NCBI GenBank assembly: GCA_900545905.1
Contig: URBA01000103.1
Location: 1-5,795, forward strand
DNA: 5,795 nucleotides
DNA from: an uncultured Collinsella sp.
GTDB taxonomy: Bacteria > Actinomycetota > Coriobacteriia > Coriobacteriales > Coriobacteriaceae
Reading direction: 5' to 3'
Under the pieces are notes generated by a model, which was not told where the DNA came from, made no database searches, and saw only the letters and a program-made list of their open reading frames with translations. Shown here one piece after another: positions 1-5,706 of this stretch (within the stretch, counting starts at the first letter, position 1; each line of letters starts with the position of its first letter). The position numbers and the translations under genes were made by a program.

Positions 1-3
1 GCT

Positions 4-36
4 TCGTCGGCAGCGTCAGATGTGTATAAGAGACAG
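4..36 (+). other. Nextera/Tn5 read-1 sequencing adapter remnant (artefact)
   Basis: The 33 bases match the Illumina Nextera read-1 transposase adapter exactly, ending in the 19-bp Tn5 mosaic end AGATGTGTATAAGAGACAG. This is library-preparation DNA at an untrimmed contig end, not genome sequence and not a native transposon. Native sequence begins at about base 37. The three bases before it are also of doubtful origin. Any protein read through it is an artefact: the forward strand gives a peptide starting MCIRDR, and the reverse strand adds VSYTHLTLPT to the transporter. Confidence 0.98.
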
Positions 37-1477
37 GCAGGCGATCGATAAATTCCAGGGCGTTGGCCAGGCGCGCAGCCTCGCGGATCCGCTCGTCGGT
101 AGCGTCGGGGCGGCCGTAGGCGATATTCTCGCGAATGGAGCGGTGGAACAGCAGCGCCTCTTGCGGCACGTAGGCAACCTGACGGCGCAGGCTCTGCTGC
201 GTGCAGCGCGAGACGTCCTGGCCGTCCACGAGCACGCGGCCGCCCTGCACGTCGTCCAGGCGCAACAACAGCTTGGTGAGCGTCGTCTTGCCCGAGCCCG
301 ATTTGCCCACCAGGCCCACGCGCTGGCCCGCCGCCACATGGAGCGTCAGGTCGTTGAACACGCTCTCGCCTGCCGCGGCGTCACGGTATGCAAAGCTCAA
401 GTGCTCAAAATCAATCGCGCCCTCGGTCACTTTGAGCTCGGGGGCATTCTCGTCGTCTGCCACCAGACACGGCTCGTCCAGCACGCGCGCCATCTCGGCC
501 GCATCGCCCAGCGCACGGTTGATGCGCTGCATCATGGAGCTCACGTAGTTCAGACGCATAGTGAGGTTATACGTATAGGTAAAGATCATGACGAGCGTGC
601 CGGCCGAGATGCCAAACCACGCGTTGCCGCCCGCGACGAACACACTCACCACGGCCATGGTAATGACGATAAGGCCCGAGGTCGTAAAGTTGCGCTGCAT
701 CATGGCGTGCATCGAAACCGTTTCGGCATCGCGCGCGGCGCGGTCGGCGGTATCGAATAGGTCGCGCTCAAAGTCCTCGCGCCCGCAGGTTTTGACGGCC
801 AGGATGTTTGTGACCGCGTCGGACAGCACGCCCGACAGCTTGTTCTGAGCGGCGGACGTCGCGGCCGAAAGCGGCATGATGCGCTTGTACATAAGCCAAA
901 CGAATGCGATGTAGACGACCATGATGCCCACCAGGATCACGGTAAATGCGGGCACCACCGGAGCGAGCGCCGCCACCGTGCAGACAACCGAGGTGATAGT
1001 GGGAATAAGCGAATACACCGTCACGTCCACCAGACCCGTGTAGCCGCTCATAAAACGACTCGTCTGGCTCACAAGCGATCCGCCAAAGCGACTGGTGTGG
1101 AATGTCATGGATTGATTGGAGAGCGTGTCAAAGCACAGGCGCGCCAGGTGATAGTTGCCCGCAATCTCGAGCTTGTAAACGGTATAGTCCTGCAGCTTGG
1201 AGAGGATCTGGCCTACCAGATTAACGAGCACGAGCGCCAGAATGTAGGGGCCAAAGACCTCAAGCACCTGGTCGCCCGCCACGGGGCCGGCCTGGACGCG
1301 GTCGACGATAAGGGCCATCACGTAGGTGTTGGCAAACGTAAGCAAAAAGATATAGCCCGCCGACGAGAACACCGAGAGAAAGACGATCAACGGCTGTGTG
1401 CGCGTGACGTCCCAAAAACGCTGCAGCGTGCGGCGCACGGTGGAGCGTTTGAGCGGACTGGTGCTTCTCTGAGACAT
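37..1477 (-). CDS. ABC exporter half-transporter (membrane domain fused to ATPase), 3' end missing
   Basis: The frame is open from ATG at 1477 to the adapter, giving 480 native residues of a protein that is usually about 570-600. It starts MSQRSTSPLK, with AAAGGAAG five bases or so upstream as ribosome binding site. An N-terminal type I exporter membrane domain (about residues 1-330) shows hydrophobic segments near 30-57, 74-92, 153-172, 174-195, 265-285 and 292-305. The nucleotide-binding domain starts near 353 with the A-loop tyrosine Y364, the Walker A GKSGSGKT at 391-398 and the Q-loop glutamine Q439 in AYVPQ. The signature LSGGQ, Walker B and H-loop would lie beyond the cut, so the truncation comes from assembly and is not a pseudogene. 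Such proteins dimerise in the cytoplasmic membrane and use ATP to export lipids, peptides or drugs. The substrate cannot be told from sequence. A second half-transporter often follows such genes, but that lies outside the window. Confidence 0.95.
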
Positions 1478-1517
1478 GGGCTTCCTTTCGCATCTGATAG
1501 GACGAAACGCCATTGTT

Positions 1518-1533
1518 GCACACCGAAGTGCGC
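1518..1533 (-). other. UUCG-tetraloop hairpin in the transporter leader
   Basis: On the minus strand the sequence reads GCGCAC-TTCG-GTGTGC, a six-pair stem with one G-U pair, closed by the extra-stable C(UUCG)G tetraloop. It lies about 40 bases upstream of the transporter start. No U-run follows, so it is not a convincing terminator. It could stabilise the 5' leader or be chance in GC-rich DNA. Confidence 0.35.
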
Positions 1534-1552
1534 TTCAGGCACGCACGACGCG

Positions 1553-1575
1553 AAAAGCGCCCGCGCCCCGCTTTT
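1553..1575 (-). terminator. Possible weak terminator after rmuC
   Basis: AAAAGCG and CGCTTTT form a perfect seven-pair inverted repeat around a nine-base GC-rich loop, starting 28 bases past the rmuC stop. The paired A-run and T-run resemble a bidirectional intrinsic terminator. The G/C core is only three pairs and the U-run only four, so it may be leaky or non-functional. If real, it would separate rmuC from the transporter gene. Confidence 0.35.
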
Positions 1576-1602
1576 ACGCCGGCGCCCCGCCGTCCGTTGC
1601 GA

Positions 1603-2958
1603 CTAGTCCTCGTCTTCCTGGCCCGCGAGTAAGCCCGCGGACTCCAAGCCCAAAATCTCGTCGGCCTCCCGCGCGTCTTCCAGCGCGTCGATGTCCTTGA
1701 GCTTGCGCTCCATAACGTTGGTGCGCGTGGTGATAATGCCCTCGACCGTCTTGCCCGCAGTCTCGATCTGCTGTTGGGCGCGGCGTAGCGCCGCCTGATA
1801 GCGCGGCAGCTCAGCCTTGACGGCGGAAAGCACGCGCAGCACGTCATCGGTGCGTTTTTGCAGCCTAAACGTCTGATAGCTCATCTGCAGGCTGTTGAGG
1901 ATGGCCGCCATGGTGCTGGGGCCGGCAACGTTGACGTGATAGTCGCGGCCCAGGGTCTCGATAAGCCCGGGGCGGCTGACGACCTCGGCGTACAGACCCT
2001 CAAACGGCACGAACAGAATGCCAAAGTTGGTCGTCGCGGGCACGCTCAGGTACTTCTCGCAAATGTCCTTGGCCTCGCGCTTCACCATCGCGTCGAGCGT
2101 CTTGCGCGCAGCAGCGACGGCCTCCGCGTCGCCCGACTCCTGGGCGTCGAGCAGATGCTCGTACGCATCGCCGGGAAACTTGGAGTCAATCGGCAGCAGC
2201 ACGGGATCACCCTCGTCCACCGGCAGCTTGACGGCAAACTCAACGCGCTCCGAGGCGCCGGGCTTGGTGGCAACGTTTTCCAGATACTGGTCGGGCGTAA
2301 GGATGTCCGCCAGGATTGCGCCCAGCTGTACCTCGCCCAAAATGCCACGCGCCTTGACGTTGCCCAGCACGCGCTTAAGGTCGCCCACGCCGGTGGCGAT
2401 AGACTGCATGTCGCCCAGCCCCTTGTACACGGCCTCGAGCTGGTCGCTCACCTGCTTAAACGATGCAGACAGACGGTCGTTGAGCGTACGGGAGAGTTTC
2501 TCGTCCACCGTCGCGCGCATCTGATCGAGCTGCACGTTGTTATCCTTGCGAATGGCACCCAGTTGGGCATTGACCGTCTCGCGCACCTTGTCCAGGCGGC
2601 GCTCGATGCCCTCGCGGTTGGCGCCAAGCTGTTGGGCCGTCTCACGGCGTAGGTCGTCCATACGGTCGCCAGCCTGCGAGAACTCACGCGCGATGGTCAG
2701 GTAGCGCTGCTGCTCTACGGCGGCGTCGGTTGTCTGCTGCTGCGCGATGGCGTTTGCCGTGCGGCGGGTTTCTGCCAGCGCGACGTTGAGGGCATCGAGC
2801 GCGCTGTTGGCCTGCTCGAGCGCCGCAAGCGTCTCCGCATCGTTGCCGCCACGCTCTCGCAACTCGGCACGAAGGCCTTTAAGCTGCAGGGCGCAAACCA
2901 CAACAACTCCCACCGCCACCAAGGCAATCACAACAAGCGCAATATCAATAGCAGACAT
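1603..2958 (-). CDS. rmuC: DNA recombination protein RmuC, 451 aa
   Basis: The product opens with one membrane segment (about residues 2-24, rich in V, A, L and I), then a long charged, Q-rich coiled coil (about 28-175), then the RmuC domain (about 180-400). Family landmarks are VLGNVKARGILGEVQL at 197-212, PIDSKFPGDAY at 256-266 and the FVPFEGLYAE block. E209, D258 and K260 fit the acidic/lysine pattern of a restriction-nuclease-like PD-(D/E)XK core. Length is close to E. coli RmuC (475 aa). In E. coli, RmuC limits inversions at short inverted repeats. Its biochemical activity is poorly known. I chose ATG at 2958 because GGAG sits three bases upstream (2962-2965), although that spacing is short, and because the membrane segment starts there. 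An in-frame TTG at 2991 has no ribosome binding site. GATAAT at 2984-2989 could be a -10 box, but no good -35 is seen, so readthrough from the upstream cassette is possible. Confidence 0.93.
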   Translation of the reverse strand: MSAIDIALVVIALVAVGVVVVCALQLKGLRAELRERGGNDAETLAALEQANSALDALNVALAETRRTANAIAQQQTTDAAVEQQRYLTIAREFSQAGDRMDDLRRETAQQLGANREGIERRLDKVRETVNAQLGAIRKDNNVQLDQMRATVDEKLSRTLNDRLSASFKQVSDQLEAVYKGLGDMQSIATGVGDLKRVLGNVKARGILGEVQLGAILADILTPDQYLENVATKPGASERVEFAVKLPVDEGDPVLLPIDSKFPGDAYEHLLDAQESGDAEAVAAARKTLDAMVKREAKDICEKYLSVPATTNFGILFVPFEGLYAEVVSRPGLIETLGRDYHVNVAGPSTMAAILNSLQMSYQTFRLQKRTDDVLRVLSAVKAELPRYQAALRRAQQQIETAGKTVEGIITTRTNVMERKLKDIDALEDAREADEILGLESAGLLAGQEDED

Positions 2959-3009
2959 AGACTCCGCCCAACAAACCCAATCGATTATCAATCAAAACCG
3001 CGATCAATC

Positions 3010-3573
3010 TTACCCCGCCACACCCACCGGGCGCCCGGCCCCTTCTTGGGTGCCCCTCTCCTCCGCATATTCCATAATGCGGCGCGCCGTCTCCCTGCTC
3101 ACCTTTGAGTCATCGCCGGCTAAGTATGCGTACACGTTTCCCTTATTCAGATTCAAATCGCGGCAGAGACCGTAGCGCGTTACGCCCGATTCTCCTAGCG
3201 CTCCCAATGTTCTCTTTCGCATCAGGGCGTTGATCCTTCTGTCCGCCACTGGCTTTTCCTTCACCGCCCTATACGCACGCCAAACGTTGGCATAACGGTT
3301 AGGGAGCTCGCTTTTGGCGCATAGAGACGCCATGCCACCCGCTTGATCGTACAAGGACAAAACGCCTCGGTAATCTTCTTCCATCCACGAGCCCTCGGAT
3401 AAACCCAGAACGTATTCGGCTTTTCCTTGCGCCAAAGCGAGCAAAAACAGAGGTTCCGCCACGCGCGGCGCAACCGTCGTCGCCTGCTTAACCAGCTTTC
3501 TAAAACCGAGCGACTGCTGTCCGGATAGCTCTCGGCAATAGCCTTTTAAGAATCCCTCAAAAGTCAGATTCAA
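3010..3573 (-). CDS. HTH protein, second gene of a putative toxin-antitoxin pair, 187 aa
   Basis: The start is TTG at 3573, chosen because a full AAGGAGGT (3580-3587) lies seven bases before it. The longer open frame reaching 3693 overlaps the upstream gene out of frame and has no support. The C-terminus carries a helix-turn-helix-like segment, about residues 132-169, with the core YGLCRDLNLNKGNVYAYL followed by SKVSRETARRIMEY. The first 125 residues are mostly helical with conserved-looking LKGYCRELSG (9-18) and EPLFLLALAQGK (40-51). From memory, similar proteins of this shape occur in gut Firmicutes, usually unnamed. The gene overlaps the nucleotidyltransferase gene by four bases (TTGA), so the two are probably translated together. 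By analogy with AbiE systems it may be the DNA-binding antitoxin and autorepressor. That role is inferred. The alternative is a plain transcription regulator. GC content is lower than in rmuC, consistent with transfer. Confidence 0.82.
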   Translation of the reverse strand: MNLTFEGFLKGYCRELSGQQSLGFRKLVKQATTVAPRVAEPLFLLALAQGKAEYVLGLSEGSWMEEDYRGVLSLYDQAGGMASLCAKSELPNRYANVWRAYRAVKEKPVADRRINALMRKRTLGALGESGVTRYGLCRDLNLNKGNVYAYLAGDDSKVSRETARRIMEYAEERGTQEGAGRPVGVAG

Positions 3574-4100
3574 CCGAGCACCTCCTTTTTGTATTGCCTG
3601 TATGCGCAGACCATCTCTTGATAACCCCGCTCCGAAGGCGAAGACGCCAGCGCCTCGCCCTCGTCGAATATAAGCCGTTCGAGCAGATCCCAATCAAGTC
3701 GGTCGATAAACGCTCGACTATGGAGGTCGACGATGTCGTTCGGACGATAGGCATAAAGCTTCATCACCGCCATGTCCTCCAAAGATGGCGTAAAGTACCT
3801 AATAAAACGCGCCCCAATCTCCAAGGGGATCAATCGATCTTCGTAATTGAATGGCATCTGGTTGCAATATGCCACCGCCATACCATTCACCTCGGGGTAT
3901 CGAGCTATGATCTCGCGGAGGCACCTGTCTGCCTCAAACACATCAATGTCATGTGTAACCGACCGATTCGTCACATCGTTTAGCATGAAGGCGCTTCCTC
4001 CCACCAATACAACGCTCGGCCTGTCGTCTCTTGGACCTATTTCCAGCTCCGCCTCTTCGTCAATGCCCAAAAGAGTCTGCTCTAAATCCTGCTTATACAT
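3570..4100 (-). CDS. AbiEii/DUF6036-like nucleotidyltransferase, putative toxin, 176 aa
   Basis: The protein shows the DNA polymerase beta-type nucleotidyltransferase signature: VLVGGSAFML at 31-40, then HDIDVFEA at 50-57. G34, G35 and S36 form the glycine/serine turn, and D51 and D53 are the metal-binding acids. A third acid could be E94 in PLEIG. The later SLEDMAVMKLYAYRPNDIVDL (106-126) matches the lysine and aspartate pattern common in AbiEii and DUF6036 proteins. Such enzymes move nucleotides onto RNA or protein targets and act as toxins in AbiE-like phage-defence systems. In MNT/HEPN pairs the nucleotidyltransferase is instead the antitoxin, but no HEPN partner is present here. ATG at 4100 has AGGA six bases upstream (4107-4110). 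Its TGA overlaps the HTH gene start. Family-level call is firm and the toxin role is inferred. Confidence 0.85.
   Translation of the reverse strand: MYKQDLEQTLLGIDEEAELEIGPRDDRPSVVLVGGSAFMLNDVTNRSVTHDIDVFEADRCLREIIARYPEVNGMAVAYCNQMPFNYEDRLIPLEIGARFIRYFTPSLEDMAVMKLYAYRPNDIVDLHSRAFIDRLDWDLLERLIFDEGEALASSPSERGYQEMVCAYRQYKKEVLG
3580..3587 (-). promoter_or_regulatory. Strong ribosome binding site that sets the TTG start of the HTH gene
   Basis: AAGGAGGT is a near-perfect anti-16S match placed seven bases before TTG at 3573. It lies inside the last codons of the upstream nucleotidyltransferase gene. It outweighs the non-ATG start and suggests high, coupled translation of the second protein. Confidence 0.8.
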
Positions 4101-4112
4101 AGCAAATCCTAT

Positions 4113-4133
4113 TATTATTTATCTTCAATAATA
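4113..4133. promoter_or_regulatory. AT-rich inverted repeat, candidate promoter/operator of the cassette
   Basis: TATTATT (4113-4119) and AATAATA (4127-4133) form a perfect seven-base inverted repeat separated by seven bases. It starts 13 bases upstream of the nucleotidyltransferase ATG, in a block with 8 G/C in 40 bases (4101-4140). On the minus strand TATTAT could serve as a -10 box, but no convincing -35 is visible. The position fits an operator for the HTH protein, in the usual toxin-antitoxin autoregulation manner. That link is inferred. Confidence 0.4.
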
Positions 4134-4223
4134 CTATTCAGTCGCACGACAGGACCCACAGGATGCAAGAATTCTGCTCGTGGCGATAATTCGTACACCC
4201 TAGAAGTCCTAATGTGACAAACG

Positions 4224-4646
4224 CTAGCTCTCCCAGCCGGCGCGGACGGTTGTTACGACATCGCCTAGGCGCTGGCCGAGGGCCGACAGATGTTGGAGCA
4301 CTTCGCTGGGCGAGGCACCGTTGAGGATGCAGGTGAACGCATACGAGACCAAGAAAATCGCCGCAAGTCCTAACGGAATGAGCACGATCATCGCTAATGT
4401 GCGCAGGCGCTGGCCCACGCGGCGGTGACGTGTGCGGCGCTTGTCGAACGCAAGCTCCTGCGCATATGAATCTTGTTGTACGGAATAGTTCTCTGGCGCC
4501 GATCCGCCCGCAGGCGAAACCGCGGGCGTGGCATTTTGCGCAGGGGGCTGGGCGGCTACCCCTTGCATTTGCATCTCCATAAGCCGTTGCTGCTGGCGCA
4601 ACATGCGCTCAGCTTGTTGCTGCGGGGTCTCAAGAAACAGGTCCAT
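4224..4646 (-). CDS. Small single-pass membrane protein of unknown function, 140 aa
   Basis: I do not recognise a family. ATG at 4646 is chosen because GGAGG (4652-4656) sits five bases before it. A longer reading from TTG at 4658 would bury that site. The N-terminus has a Q-, M- and R-rich helical stretch (about 8-30, QQQAERMLRQQQRLMEMQ), then a flexible P-, A- and G-rich linker (about 31-56). A basic patch, KRRTRHRR at 69-76, is followed by one membrane segment (about 84-108, LAMIVLIPLGLAAIFLVSYA). About 30 residues follow, with a possible amphipathic helix. By the positive-inside rule the Q-rich half is cytoplasmic. There is no signal peptidase site. It precedes the toxin-antitoxin-like cassette with 123 bases between and no terminator visible, but nothing ties the two functionally. 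Confidence 0.75.
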   Translation of the reverse strand: MDLFLETPQQQAERMLRQQQRLMEMQMQGVAAQPPAQNATPAVSPAGGSAPENYSVQQDSYAQELAFDKRRTRHRRVGQRLRTLAMIVLIPLGLAAIFLVSYAFTCILNGASPSEVLQHLSALGQRLGDVVTTVRAGWES

Positions 4647-4651
4647 GCTGG

Positions 4652-4656
4652 CCTCC
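4652..4656 (-). promoter_or_regulatory. Ribosome binding site deciding the 140-aa protein start
   Basis: GGAGG lies five bases upstream of ATG 4646. The in-frame TTG at 4656-4658 overlaps this motif and has no site of its own, so ATG is preferred. Confidence 0.7.
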
Positions 4657-4724
4657 AAAATCGGAGCATTCGACGCTTACGACCAGCATCCCGCACCACT
4701 ATGACCGCGACAACGCAATCCGCA

Positions 4725-4753
4725 GCAATAGCTGCAAAGTTTCTTGCTGACAA
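4725..4753 (-). promoter_or_regulatory. Weak candidate promoter for the 140-aa membrane protein gene
   Basis: On the minus strand TTGTCA (4748-4753, five of six to the -35 consensus) is followed after exactly 17 bases by TATTGC (4725-4730, three of six to the -10 consensus). The -10 lies in a small hairpin, GCAGC-TATT-GCTGC (4722-4735). The gene start is about 80 bases downstream. The poor -10 keeps this a guess. Confidence 0.28.
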
Positions 4754-4843
4754 AAGCTGTCGAAAATCTCAACAACTCCCCCACCAGCACTTTCTTTGAG
4801 CTTTTTTATCGAATGATCTTTTGCCCTTCCGCTAGCCCGCCAA

Positions 4844-4864
4844 CTAACCAAAATCTAACCAAAA
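4844..4864. repeat. Two direct repeats of CTAACCAAAA with 11-base period
   Basis: CTAACCAAAA occurs at 4844-4853 and again at 4855-4864. The one-helical-turn spacing is what a regulator dimer or tandem binding site would use. It sits in the 4659-4895 non-coding stretch, which is AT-richer than its surroundings. Apart from these repeats and the weak promoter I see no gene or RNA there. Confidence 0.6.
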
Positions 4865-4895
4865 GCTTGACGAAAATTGTGAAGACAGGGACCCC

Positions 4896-4928
4896 AAACA
4901 AAACGTGCCGCCCCATAAGGGGCGGCAC
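4896..4928 (-). terminator. Strong intrinsic terminator
   Basis: A perfect ten-pair GC-rich stem (GTGCCGCCCC at 4905-4914 with GGGGCGGCAC at 4919-4928) encloses a four-base loop. On the minus strand it is followed by GTTTTGTTTGG, a U-rich tail. The plus-strand side lacks a U-run, so termination is directed at minus-strand transcripts coming from the 210-aa protein gene. It isolates that unit from the downstream genes. Confidence 0.92.
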
Positions 4929-5073
4929 ACAAACCAATCTATGAGCCAAAACTCGCTGGCAAGCCCGCGCCGTCAGACCCGCGGCGTATGCCTTTGCCTC
5001 GCGCGACCCTGCGGAGCCGTGAGCGAGAGGGAAAGGTTTCCCCGCCCTGCGCTCCGTGGTCGGTGAGGACAGA
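4929..5073 (-). other. Hairpin-rich GC-rich stretch before the terminator; candidate structured RNA or 3' UTR
   Basis: This 145-base stretch between the 210-aa protein stop and its terminator has no convincing gene. It holds several complementary blocks: 4958-4962 with 4994-4998 (GGCAA/TTGCC) enclosing 4968-4972 with 4982-4986 (CGCCG/CGGCG), and 5012-5017 with 5051-5056 (CGGAGC/GCTCCG) enclosing 5029-5033 with 5038-5042 (GGGAA/TTCCC, four-base loop). An alternative pairs 4998-5002 with 5023-5027. With the terminator it would make an RNA of about 180 nt, as a long 3' UTR or a separate small RNA. High GC alone gives chance pairing, and I match it to no known RNA family. Confidence 0.35.
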
Positions 5074-5706
5074 CTACATGCCCGCGAAACCTCGGGCGGC
5101 GGTGGCGCACATAAACGCCAAGGCTAGAATCACGAGCGAGCCCGCGATGTCGACCAGCACGCCCATTGCGCGGCGCTCAAACAGCCAGCTCTCGAAGTGC
5201 GGGGCAACGTTGCGCCAGACACGCCACAACAAGATGCCCATGCCGATGACGCCGGGAATATTGAGCAACAAAATCTCGGAGCACAAGAGGCCGATCAGGT
5301 TGCCGGCGGCAAAGCCCGCATCGCCCTCGCAGTACTTGCGATAAATCATGTACAGCATGTACGCCACAAACGGCTGCAGGCACGCAGAGATAAACGTAAC
5401 CACCATCGAGGGGTCCTGAGAAAAGACATCGGTGAGCTTATCCACACTCGTGGCATCTTTCGAAGCCAAGAACAGGCCAATGACCACCACGGGCACCACG
5501 CCCAAGATAACCTCAACCATCGTAAACAGCTTGGCGGTCAGGTCCTCACTCGCCGAATTCAAATGGGGCGCCCACTCAGGATGAGCATGCGCGCCGACCT
5601 TCTTGTCCTTCTCGGCACGATCGGCCTTTTTGCCCTCGGCAACCCGACGACCAGGATCCTTGCGAGTCCCCGCCGCCGCAGCCCGAGCCCGAGACTTCTT
5701 ACCCAT
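5074..5706 (-). CDS. Four-helix membrane protein of unknown function, 210 aa
   Basis: I recognise no family. ATG at 5706 is chosen because GAGG (5715-5718) lies eight bases upstream. A GTG at 5715 would overlap that site. The first 45 residues are an unusual lysine-, arginine- and alanine-rich tail (MGKKSRARAAAAGTRKDPGR and on), surely cytoplasmic and possibly binding nucleic acid or acidic lipid. Hydrophobic segments follow at about 63-82, 101-122, 134-162 and 182-204. The third is long enough to bend at its proline (P151) or to be a hairpin. IYRKYCEG (121-128) and WRVWRN (161-166) give charged loops. No catalytic motif is seen. It ends RGFAGM and leads into the structured stretch and strong terminator, so it is probably a single-gene unit. 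The 89 bases upstream of its start hold a ten-base palindrome ACGGTACCGT (5767-5776) but no clear promoter. Confidence 0.8.
   Translation of the reverse strand: MGKKSRARAAAAGTRKDPGRRVAEGKKADRAEKDKKVGAHAHPEWAPHLNSASEDLTAKLFTMVEVILGVVPVVVIGLFLASKDATSVDKLTDVFSQDPSMVVTFISACLQPFVAYMLYMIYRKYCEGDAGFAAGNLIGLLCSEILLLNIPGVIGMGILLWRVWRNVAPHFESWLFERRAMGVLVDIAGSLVILALAFMCATAARGFAGM

Noticed and set aside
20..36. Tn5 mosaic end as evidence of a native transposon
   Set aside because: The full read-1 adapter precedes it and it sits at the contig edge, so library contamination explains it completely.
1858..2652. 264-codon plus-strand open frame
   Set aside because: It is a shadow antisense to rmuC, whose minus-strand frame has the RmuC motifs, membrane anchor and ribosome binding site.
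3574..3693. Extended 40-residue N-terminus of the HTH protein
   Set aside because: It lies out of frame within the nucleotidyltransferase gene and lacks a ribosome binding site, while AAGGAGGT marks TTG 3573.
5049..5067. 6S RNA on the plus strand, from a 17/19 resemblance to an E. coli 6S segment
   Set aside because: The rest of the 6S fold is not evident, the RNA would run antisense into a coding gene without a terminator, and the comparison is from memory.
4929..5073. RNase P RNA, tmRNA, SRP RNA, tRNA or riboswitch
   Set aside because: The hallmark conserved blocks of these families are not found on either strand and the space is too short for RNase P or tmRNA.
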